DNA of 13,089 bases from an uncultured Odoribacter sp. (GTDB lineage Bacteria > Bacteroidota > Bacteroidia > Bacteroidales > Marinifilaceae), in the NCBI GenBank assembly GCA_947176455.1, contig CAMWQQ010000021.1, forward strand, positions 1 through 13,089, written 5' to 3'. Every line of letters begins with the position of its first letter. Position 1 is the stretch's first letter. Made by a program: the position numbers and the translations under genes. The notes under the pieces were generated by a model, which worked only from the letters and a program-made list of their open reading frames with translations, was not told the DNA's origin and searched no databases. Shown piece after piece: positions 6,681-13,089 of this stretch.

Positions 6681-7806
6681 AAACAATCGACTTACAATTA
6701 TAGATTATCGCATTCATCTCAAAATTGCCGTTGCAATCCTCCTGCCGTGCCTGCTGTCAGCGTGCAGGAAAGCCAAAGAGGGAACGGCCGCTCCCCGGCA
6801 ATACCCGACAGTTGTACTCGCTCCCGTCAGCCGGACACAGGAAACACAATACCCCGCCATACTCAAAGGCAGGCAAAACGTAGAGATACGTCCGCAATGC
6901 AGTGGCATCATCACGCAGATTTGCATAGAAGAAGGGGCGGAAATCAGCAAAGGACAAACCTTGTTCGTCATCGACCAGGCACCTTTCCTCGCCGCCTTGA
7001 AAACTGCTTCCGCCAATGTATCGCAAGCCGAGGCACGACTGGCAACTGCGCATCTCGTCCTGGACAGCAAAAAAACGCTGTTCAACGAAAACGTCATTTC
7101 CGAATACGAATTACAGACCGCCGCGAACGAGTTAAAAATCGCCGAGGCGACACTCGAACAGATGCGGGCACAACACGACAACGCGCGCACCGAACTTGCC
7201 TATACCGTGGTGAAAAGTCCGGTGAACGGCGTGGCGGGAATGATTCCCTACCGGGAGGGAGCGTTGGTGGACAGGAACATCGCCGAACCATTGGTATGCG
7301 TGTCGGACACGGAAGAAGTGTTCGCCTACTTCTCCGTCCCGGAAAGCGATGAACTGACAAGAACCGCCAGACAAGGGAACACCGGAATCACTTTCCGGCC
7401 GGCAAACAAAGCCTTTCCTGTCGCAAAGGGTAGCATCGACGCTGTCAGCGGCACGGCAGACTCCCGAACGGGCACTGTGAGGCTGCGGGCAAGAATCCCC
7501 AACCGCAATAGAACGCTGTACGACGGCAACACGGGGACCGTCATCGTGGCATCGGAAACAACGGACTGCCTTGTCGTTCCCCAAACCGCCACCTACGAAA
7601 TCCAAAACCGCACGTTCGTCTACCGGGTCGAAAACGGGAAGGCCGTTTCCGTTCCCGTGGAAACCAAAGACATCGGCAACGGAAAAGAATACATCGTCAT
7701 TTCCGGACTGAAAGCCGGTGACGAAATCATATCCGAAGGAGCGGGACTGGTGCGCGAAGGAACGGAAATCACCCGATACACAACTTCTAAAAACACTTCG
7801 CGATGA
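6673..7806 (+). CDS. RND efflux periplasmic adaptor (membrane fusion lipoprotein)
   Basis: This is the AcrA/MexA-type adaptor that links the inner-membrane RND pump to the outer-membrane channel. From TTG 6673 it has 377 residues. A lipoprotein signal peptide ends in LLSAC, with lipidated Cys31. Next come the barrel and lipoyl parts (about 60-105 and 178-210: VEIRPQCSGIITQICIEEGAEISKGQTLFVID), an alpha-helical hairpin (about 107-175), and C-terminal barrel and membrane-proximal domains. The start is uncertain: there is no in-frame ATG, and the frame is open back to the nuclease stop. TTG 6673 lies inside a promoter-like box. An ATT at 6712 would give MHLKIAVAILLPCLLSAC, an ideal short signal peptide. 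The stop overlaps the pump ATG (ATGA). If no working start exists, the gene could be silent, but the long intact frame argues for function. Confidence 0.88.
   Translation: MQSNNRLTIIDYRIHLKIAVAILLPCLLSACRKAKEGTAAPRQYPTVVLAPVSRTQETQYPAILKGRQNVEIRPQCSGIITQICIEEGAEISKGQTLFVIDQAPFLAALKTASANVSQAEARLATAHLVLDSKKTLFNENVISEYELQTAANELKIAEATLEQMRAQHDNARTELAYTVVKSPVNGVAGMIPYREGALVDRNIAEPLVCVSDTEEVFAYFSVPESDELTRTARQGNTGITFRPANKAFPVAKGSIDAVSGTADSRTGTVRLRARIPNRNRTLYDGNTGTVIVASETTDCLVVPQTATYEIQNRTFVYRVENGKAVSVPVETKDIGNGKEYIVISGLKAGDEIISEGAGLVREGTEITRYTTSKNTSR
6702..6710 (+). repeat. Direct repeat, right copy
   Basis: This is the second AGATTATCG, identical to 5370-5378. It lies inside the extended adaptor frame (about residues 10-13 if TTG 6673 is used) and ends one base before the ATT at 6712. 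Both copies lie in the same reading phase relative to the regulator and adaptor frames. Confidence 0.45.
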
Positions 7807-10800
7807 ACTTGCAGACTTTTATCAACCGTCCGATACTCTCCGGCGTATTGTCGGTCATCATCGTCCTGCTCGGCATCATCGGGCTGGTACAATTGCCCGT
7901 CGAGCAATTCCCCGAAATCGCACCGCCCACGGTCAGGGTAAGCGCCACCTACACGGGCGCAAACGCCGAAACATTGCAAAAAGCCGTTGTCGCTCCATTG
8001 GAAGAAGCAATCAACGGCGTAGAGAATATCAATTACATGACCTCCACCGCCGCCAACAACGGCACAGCGACTATCAACGTCTACTTTCGACAGGGAACGG
8101 ATCCCGATATGGCAGCCGTAAACGTACAGAACCGCATCGCCTCGGCACAGGGCGTACTGCCGGCGGAAGTGATACGCTCCGGCATCACCGTGCGGAAAAG
8201 CCAGAACAGTACAGCAAAAATTGTGGCATTGTACAGCCCCGACGATAGCTTCGACCAGAAATTTCTGTACAATTATTTCAAAATAAACATAGAACCCCGT
8301 CTGGCACGTATCCCCGGCGTGGGCGACATCACCGTGTTCGGTTCCGACTATTCGCTCCGCATCTGGCTGAATGCGGAAAAAATGGCAACCTACGGACTTG
8401 TCCCTGCCGACATCGCCGGCATATTGGACGAACAGAACGTGGAAGCTCCTGCCGGCACGCTGGGAGCAGACCTAAACAATACGTTTCAGTATGTGCTGAA
8501 ATACCGGGGACGCCATGAAAACGAAGAGGATTTCGGCAACCTGGTCGTCAAATCCTTCCCCGACGGCAGCATCCTGCGCCTGAAAGAGGTAGCGGACGTG
8601 GAACTCGGTTCTCTGAGTTATGCCACACGGAACGAATTAATCGGACACCCAGGCTCCAACTGTATGATCGCGCAGGCACCCGGTTCCAATGCCAATGAAA
8701 TCGTCGAGGCGATAGACGAAGTGATACGCGATGCCGCCACCCAACTGCCCAAAGGCATGGAACTGGTGGACCTGATGAGCATCAAGAGCTTTCTGGACGC
8801 TTCCGTGCACAATGTCATAGAAACCCTGATAGAAGCCATTCTGCTGGTCATTCTCATCGTGTGGTTGTTTCTGCGCAACCTGCGCTCCACGGTCATTCCC
8901 GCCGTTGCCATTGTCGTGTCGCTGATCGGCACATTCGCCTTTCTTCACTTCGCAGGAATGTCCGTCAATATGCTGACTCTCTTTGCTCTCGTACTCGTCA
9001 TCGGCACCGTGGTAGATGACGCGATAGTCGTCGTCGAAGCCGTACAGTCCCGGTTCGACAGCGGATGCCGTTCGCCCCGCCGGGCTACGGAAGAGGCAAT
9101 GCAGGGAATTGCTCGTCCGCTCGTCACCACCTCCCTCGTATTTATGGCGGTATTCATCCCGGTTTGCTTCATCGGCGGTGCGACAGGCAAATTCTACACC
9201 CAATTCGGTCTGACCATGGCAGTCGCCGTCTGCATCTCCACCTTCAATGCCCTGACGCTTAGTCCGGCATTGTGCGTACTACTGATGAAACCAACGACGG
9301 CTTCCGGAAAAACCTCCCGCTTTGCCGCAGCCTACGATGCCGCCTTCCGGGGGATGACCCGCAAATACAAAACCGCCGTACTGGTGCCGCTCCGCCACAA
9401 ACTCCTTGCCGGCATTCTGCTGATTGCCGCCACCTGCGCATTTTTCTATCTGCTAAATGCGACCAAAACGGGACTTGTCCCCGACGAAGACACCGGAACT
9501 ATCGTGGTTGATGTACAGGCAGCGCCCGGAACAAGCCTTGCCCAAACGGAACGTATCCTGAAAAACATCGAAGACCGGATAAAAGACACCCCGCAATTTC
9601 AAATCTACTCCAAATCGATAGGACTGGGCATGCTTGCCGGACAAGGAGCCTCCAACGGTACATTCATCATCCGACTGAAACCGTGGGAGCAACGGACAGG
9701 AAGCAAGGACGACAACCGTTCCGTCATCGCCGACCTTTATCAACGGCTCTCGGACATTACCGATGCGCGAATAATGATCTTTGCCCAGCCCATCATCGCC
9801 GGATATGGCGTAACAAACGGCTTTGAGGTGCACATGCAGGACAGACGCGGCGGTTCAACCGAAGATTTGCAACGTCACGCACAAGCATTCATCGCGGCAT
9901 TGAACGAACGTCCGGAAATAGCGCGGGCACAAACCTCCTTCGACACCCGCTACCCGCAATACCGAGTGGAAGTGGATGCCGCCCTCTGCAAACGTGCGGG
10001 CGTATCGCCCTCGGAGATCCTCGATGCCCTTTCCGGCTACGTCGGAGGCGTCTACACGTCGAACATCAACCGTTTTTCCAAACTATACCGGGTGATGATA
10101 CAGGCTTCACCCAGATACAGGGCAGACGTCCAGTCCCTCGACGGACTGTTCGTGCGCACTGCGTCGGGCGAAATGTCGCCCATCAGCCACTATGTCACCC
10201 TGACCCGTGTTTACGGTTCGGAATCCCTGTCGCGCTTCAACCTCTTTCCGTCCGTTGCCGTCAACGGTGCACCGGCTACCGGATACAGTTCCGGACAGGC
10301 TCTGAATGCCATCCGTGAAGTCGCCGCACAGACGCTTCCGGCGGGATACGGCTACGAGTTCGGCGCTATGTCGCGCGAAGAGGCTTCGGCAGGCAATACA
10401 TCCACCTGGGTATTCGGCATCTGCATCGTCTTCATCTACCTGATACTGTGTGCCCTCTACGAAAGTCTATTCATACCGCTCGCCGTCATTCTCTCCATTC
10501 CCTTCGGACTGTTCGGCTGTTTCCTCTTTGCCAAACTATCCGGTATAGAAAACAACATTTATATGCAGACCGGCATCATCATGCTCATCGGTCTGCTTGC
10601 CAAGACCGCCATACTTCAGACGGAATACGCTTCCGAATGCCGCAGCAGAGGCATAAGCATCACGGCATCGGCGGTTGCCGCAGCAGTTGCCCGGCTTCGT
10701 CCCATCCTGATGACCTCGCTGACGATGATATTCGGACTGCTTCCGATGATATTTTCCACAGGTGTAGGCTGCAATGGCTCACGCTCGTTGGCAATGGGTA

Positions 10801-10925
10801 CGATAGGCGGTATGCTGGTGGGTACGGTGTCCTTGTTGCTCTTCGTGCCGTTGCTATTCATCGTGTTCCAGCATATCCAAGAAAAAATAACGACTTTATT
10901 TTCAAATACCTCCCTCGAACCATGA
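7803..10925 (+). CDS. RND efflux pump, HAE1 (AcrB/MexB-like) family
   Basis: This 1040-residue inner-membrane proton-driven transporter exports drugs or other hydrophobic compounds through the adaptor and outer-membrane factor. The length and layout match AcrB: TM1 near residues 9-29 (FINRPILSGVLSVIIVLLGIIG), a first periplasmic porter region (about 35-335), a TM2-6 block (about 338-495), TM7 near 533-550, a second porter region (about 560-865), and a final TM block to about 1025. The proton-relay residues are kept: D405 and D406 in TM4 (GTVVDDAIVVVEAV) and K934 in TM10 (GLLAKTAIL), equivalent to AcrB D407, D408 and K940. The ATG shares an ATGA with the adaptor stop, so translation is probably coupled. 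The substrate cannot be told from sequence. Confidence 0.95.
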   Translation: MNLQTFINRPILSGVLSVIIVLLGIIGLVQLPVEQFPEIAPPTVRVSATYTGANAETLQKAVVAPLEEAINGVENINYMTSTAANNGTATINVYFRQGTDPDMAAVNVQNRIASAQGVLPAEVIRSGITVRKSQNSTAKIVALYSPDDSFDQKFLYNYFKINIEPRLARIPGVGDITVFGSDYSLRIWLNAEKMATYGLVPADIAGILDEQNVEAPAGTLGADLNNTFQYVLKYRGRHENEEDFGNLVVKSFPDGSILRLKEVADVELGSLSYATRNELIGHPGSNCMIAQAPGSNANEIVEAIDEVIRDAATQLPKGMELVDLMSIKSFLDASVHNVIETLIEAILLVILIVWLFLRNLRSTVIPAVAIVVSLIGTFAFLHFAGMSVNMLTLFALVLVIGTVVDDAIVVVEAVQSRFDSGCRSPRRATEEAMQGIARPLVTTSLVFMAVFIPVCFIGGATGKFYTQFGLTMAVAVCISTFNALTLSPALCVLLMKPTTASGKTSRFAAAYDAAFRGMTRKYKTAVLVPLRHKLLAGILLIAATCAFFYLLNATKTGLVPDEDTGTIVVDVQAAPGTSLAQTERILKNIEDRIKDTPQFQIYSKSIGLGMLAGQGASNGTFIIRLKPWEQRTGSKDDNRSVIADLYQRLSDITDARIMIFAQPIIAGYGVTNGFEVHMQDRRGGSTEDLQRHAQAFIAALNERPEIARAQTSFDTRYPQYRVEVDAALCKRAGVSPSEILDALSGYVGGVYTSNINRFSKLYRVMIQASPRYRADVQSLDGLFVRTASGEMSPISHYVTLTRVYGSESLSRFNLFPSVAVNGAPATGYSSGQALNAIREVAAQTLPAGYGYEFGAMSREEASAGNTSTWVFGICIVFIYLILCALYESLFIPLAVILSIPFGLFGCFLFAKLSGIENNIYMQTGIIMLIGLLAKTAILQTEYASECRSRGISITASAVAAAVARLRPILMTSLTMIFGLLPMIFSTGVGCNGSRSLAMGTIGGMLVGTVSLLLFVPLLFIVFQHIQEKITTLFSNTSLEP

Positions 10926-12280
10926 AACAACCGTGCATCATCTCTCTCGCAATCTGCCTGTTGGCAGGCTGTGGTACATACAAACCCTATTCCCGGCCGG
11001 AAATAGAAACCGAGCCCCAATACCGTCATACGGAAAATACGGCTGATACAGCAACGATTGCCTCGCTTTCCTGGCGTGAGTTTTTTACCGACACCTGCCT
11101 GCAAGTCCTCATTGAACAGGGCTTACAACAGAATACGGATTTGCAGATCGCACGTCTGAAAATTGAGGAAGCCGAAGCGGTACTGATGAACGCTCGTCTT
11201 TCTTACCTGCCGGCGTTGTCACTCTCACCGGAAGCCGGTGTCAGCCGTTACGCCGGAAACACATCAAAGACCTACCATATAGCAACTTCGGCCAATTGGG
11301 AACTCAATATATTCGGAAAGAATACCAACGCCAAACGAGGCGCAAGTGCGGCTCTTGATGGTAGCCGTGATTACGCCCAAGCCGTACAAACCCGTTTGGT
11401 AGCTGCGATTGCCGACAGTTATTACACGCTGCTGATGCTTGACGAGCAAGTGAACATCGGCGAACGGACATCAGACAATTGGGAGGAAAGCATCCGCACA
11501 CTTGAAGCCTTAAAACGTGGAGGAGAAGCGAACGATGCCGCCGTATTACAGGCACGCACCAACCGAATGACGCTTGAAAGTTCGCTACTGGCTCTGCACA
11601 AAAGCATCGCCGATACGGAAAATGCTCTCTCGGCATTGCTTGCTCTGCCGTCGCAACGCATAGCCCGAGGCACATTGTCGGAAACGACATTCCCCGAATC
11701 GGTTTCTGTGGGCATTCCGGTACAGTTACTTGCCAACCGTCCCGACGTGCGACAAGCGGAACGTAATCTAGCAGAAGCATTTTACGCCACCAATGCTGCC
11801 CGGTCGGCGTTTTATCCGAGCCTTACGCTCTCGGGCACGCTCGGTTGGACAAACAACGGAAGCGGCATCGTGACCAACCCCGCCGACTGGTTCGCTCGTA
11901 CCGTTAGCTCGCTCGTGCAACCACTCTTCCACCGCGGGACAAACCGGGCCAATCTCAACATAGCGAAAAGCCGGCAGGAAGAAGCGCTGCAGCACTTTCG
12001 GCAATCCCTGCTCAATGCCGGCAAAGAGGTGAACAATGCACTCACGGCATGGCAGACCGCCCGGAAACAAATCGAACTCGGGATCCACTGCATAACCACC
12101 TTGCGCAAAGCCGTGCGCAAAACCGAACTGCTGATGCGCCATTCATCCACAACCTATCTCGAAGTGCTCACTGCCCGCCAGGCACTGCTCACCGCCGAAA
12201 CCGAACAAGCACAGCACCGCTTCGAGAGCATTCAAGGCATCATCAACCTGTACCACGCCTTAGGCGGTGGCAGTGACTAA
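10922..12280 (+). CDS. RND outer-membrane factor (TolC/NodT-like lipoprotein)
   Basis: This 452-residue outer-membrane channel is the third part of the efflux set. The signal peptide ends in LLAGC, giving lipidated Cys17, as usual for NodT/OprM-type factors. Two outer-membrane-efflux repeats follow. The first (about 55-245) contains NTDLQIARLKIEEAEA and WELNIFGK (126-133). The second (about 265-448) contains LLANRPDVRQAERNLAEA and FYPSLTLSG (297-305). Both are long helical hairpins with beta-strand insertions. The ATG at 10922 overlaps the pump stop as ATGA; a longer upstream frame exists inside the pump gene but begins in the wrong place and lacks a signal peptide. It is the last gene of the efflux operon. 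Confidence 0.94.
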   Translation: MKQPCIISLAICLLAGCGTYKPYSRPEIETEPQYRHTENTADTATIASLSWREFFTDTCLQVLIEQGLQQNTDLQIARLKIEEAEAVLMNARLSYLPALSLSPEAGVSRYAGNTSKTYHIATSANWELNIFGKNTNAKRGASAALDGSRDYAQAVQTRLVAAIADSYYTLLMLDEQVNIGERTSDNWEESIRTLEALKRGGEANDAAVLQARTNRMTLESSLLALHKSIADTENALSALLALPSQRIARGTLSETTFPESVSVGIPVQLLANRPDVRQAERNLAEAFYATNAARSAFYPSLTLSGTLGWTNNGSGIVTNPADWFARTVSSLVQPLFHRGTNRANLNIAKSRQEEALQHFRQSLLNAGKEVNNALTAWQTARKQIELGIHCITTLRKAVRKTELLMRHSSTTYLEVLTARQALLTAETEQAQHRFESIQGIINLYHALGGGSD

Positions 12281-12302
12281 AACACTGGTTCCAGTTCCCA
12301 TT

Positions 12303-12320
12303 TCCTTTTCCGGCAAAGGA
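12303..12320. repeat. Small hairpin after efflux operon
   Basis: TCCTTT (12303-12308) and AAAGGA (12315-12320) are perfect 6-base arms around a 6-base loop, 22 bases after the outer-membrane-factor stop. It could help end transcription, but it is AT-rich in the stem and no U tract follows, so I do not call a terminator. Confidence 0.3.
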
Positions 12321-12328
12321 GAAAATGC

Positions 12329-12348
12329 AGGTAAACTTGCTTTTACCT
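12329..12348. repeat. Inverted repeat over CvpA-gene -33 region
   Basis: AGGTAAA (12329-12335) and TTTACCT (12342-12348) are perfect 7-base arms with a 6-base loop. The loop contains the CTTG that serves as the -33 box for the downstream gene. The arrangement fits a repressor operator, though a chance hairpin cannot be ruled out. Confidence 0.4.
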
Positions 12349-12367
12349 CCGTTTATTCGTATCTTTG
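12336..12367 (+). promoter_or_regulatory. Promoter of CvpA-family gene
   Basis: CTTG at 12336-12339, a 20-base spacer and TATCTTTG at 12360-12367 fit the Bacteroidales consensus with one change in the -33 box. Transcription should begin near 12373, giving a leader of about 20 bases to the GTG at 12392. A TTG that extends the frame upstream (12365) falls inside the -7 box and is therefore rejected as a start. Confidence 0.6.
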
Positions 12368-12391
12368 ACTTCGCCAACAAAACGAAAAACG

Positions 12392-12871
12392 GTGAATTAC
12401 ATTGACTTCGTCATCCTGCTCTTTTTGCTCTTCGGTGCATGCTGGGGATTCTCAAGAGGTTTGATTATCGAGGTGGCGACCTTGGTGGGATTGATTCTGG
12501 GCGTATGCCTCGCCATCAGCCATTCGTCCTACACGGAAGGCATCCTGCGCGACTTCCTGAACATATCGTCCTCTTACCTGTCCTACATTGCCCTGGCAGT
12601 CACGTTCATCGTCGTGGTGGTGGCGGTATTCATCATCGGGAAAGTACTCACCAAGATCGTCGACATCATCGCGCTGGGACTGCTAAACAAAATGCTGGGT
12701 ACGGCACTGGGCATCCTGAAATACTTTATCATCGTCTGCGTATTGTTGCTGATTGTGGACGCATTAAACGAAAAAATCCACTTCATCAGCGAAGAAACCT
12801 GCCGGAAGAGCCTATTATTCGGTCCTTTTCTTAACTTTGCAACCCGGATATACAATTTCATCCGATATTAA
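12392..12871 (+). CDS. CvpA family membrane protein
   Basis: This 159-residue inner-membrane protein resembles CvpA (colicin V production family). It opens with the family pattern NYIDFVILLFLLFGACWGFSRGLIIEV, in which a Gly-Phe-x-Arg-Gly turn follows the first helix. Four hydrophobic segments are visible at about 5-20, 25-45, 63-84 and 108-123. The start is GTG at 12392, chosen because the upstream TTG lies inside the promoter and homologues begin at this residue. CvpA in E. coli is linked to colicin V export and the purF locus, but the molecular role is unclear, and conservation in Bacteroidota suggests a general envelope function. It is followed 27 bases later by tyrS on the same strand. 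Confidence 0.85.
   Translation: MNYIDFVILLFLLFGACWGFSRGLIIEVATLVGLILGVCLAISHSSYTEGILRDFLNISSSYLSYIALAVTFIVVVVAVFIIGKVLTKIVDIIALGLLNKMLGTALGILKYFIIVCVLLLIVDALNEKIHFISEETCRKSLLFGPFLNFATRIYNFIRY
12832..12839 (+). promoter_or_regulatory. Possible tyrS -7 box inside CvpA gene
   Basis: TAACTTTG matches TAnnTTTG and lies about 60 bases upstream of the tyrS ATG, within the last codons of the CvpA-family gene. No TTTG is seen at the right distance upstream. It may give tyrS its own transcript in addition to readthrough. Confidence 0.35.
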
Positions 12872-12898
12872 CCTGAATATACGATAAAACAATCGAAC

Positions 12899-13089
12899 AT
12901 GAATTTTGTTGATGAACTGAAATGGAGGGGTATGATTCACGACATCATGCCCGGTACGGAAGAATTGCTGGCAAAGGGCCAGACCACGGCTTACGTCGGA
13001 ATTGACCCGACCGCCGATTCCCTGCACGTGGGGCATCTGGTGTCCGTCATGATGATGAAACATTTCCAAATGGCAGGGCACAAGCCTAT
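12899..13089 (+). CDS. tyrS: Tyrosyl-tRNA synthetase, N-terminal part (cut by right edge)
   Basis: The first 63 codons of a class I synthetase that attaches tyrosine to tRNA-Tyr are visible. The sequence [21 protein letters not shown], then [18 protein letters not shown], is the classic bacterial TyrRS opening. The HIGH-type ATP-binding motif is HVGH at residues 43-46, and Tyr32 and Asp36 stand in the tyrosine-pocket strand. The KMSKS loop and the C-terminal S4-like domain lie beyond the window. The ATG at 12899 fits the usual N-terminus; no Shine-Dalgarno is seen. Expression may come by readthrough from the CvpA-family gene and from a box at 12832-12839. Confidence 0.95.
   Translation, partial: MNFVDELKWRGMIHDIMPGTEELLAKGQTTAYVGIDPTADSLHVGHLVSVMMMKHFQMAGHKP

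Noticed and set aside
10448..10921. N-terminal extension of the outer-membrane-factor frame into the pump gene
   Set aside because: It overlaps conserved pump codons; the ATG at 10922 gives a proper lipoprotein signal and the usual ATGA coupling.
1..13089. tRNA, rRNA, CRISPR array, transposase or integrase
   Set aside because: None was recognised on either strand by eye; short or degenerate RNA genes could be missed.

Overview
The window looks like chromosomal DNA from a member of the Bacteroidota, probably a gut Bacteroidales. The evidence is several promoter boxes of the Bacteroidales type (TAnnTTTG, in two cases with a TTTG or near-TTTG about 19-20 bases upstream), mostly absent Shine-Dalgarno sequences, and protein sequences of Bacteroidales style. 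I cannot name the species.

Layout. On the minus strand, reading leftward from about 3.4 kb, lie three housekeeping genes that probably form one operon: aspartyl-tRNA synthetase (aspS), DNA polymerase III delta-prime (holB) and the N-terminal part of a PSP1/RicT-like protein that runs off the left edge. Divergent from these, on the plus strand, are a LytS-type sensor histidine kinase and, 6 bases later, its LytTR response regulator. The regulator is interrupted by an in-frame TAA at codon 13. Next comes an AT-rich gene for a DUF1016/YhcG-type PDDEXK nuclease that has its own strong promoter. A complete tripartite RND efflux set follows (periplasmic adaptor, AcrB-like pump, TolC/NodT-like outer-membrane factor), joined by two ATGA overlaps. 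The right end holds a CvpA-family membrane protein and the first 63 codons of tyrosyl-tRNA synthetase (tyrS), cut by the window edge.

How the parts may work together. The kinase, regulator and efflux genes look like a signal-controlled export unit in which the nuclease is an intruder. The nuclease is lower in GC than its neighbours, carries its own promoter, and is bracketed by a 9-base direct repeat (AGATTATCG, 13 of 15 matching when extended). One copy lies just after the regulator stop and the other just before the adaptor signal peptide. If the segment between the repeats is removed on paper, the adaptor would begin about 15 bases after the regulator stop, which is normal operon spacing.

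Two further oddities sit in the same region. The adaptor has no ATG start: the choices are a TTG inside a promoter-like element, or an ATT placed exactly before an ideal lipoprotein signal peptide. An 18-base near-palindrome, a candidate repressor operator, is centred on the -10-like box just upstream. Together with the regulator nonsense codon this suggests a two-component/efflux locus that has been interrupted and possibly rewired. That is inference from one sequence; comparison with related genomes would test it. I saw no tRNA, rRNA, CRISPR array, transposase or integrase, and no gene-free stretch longer than about 200 bases.
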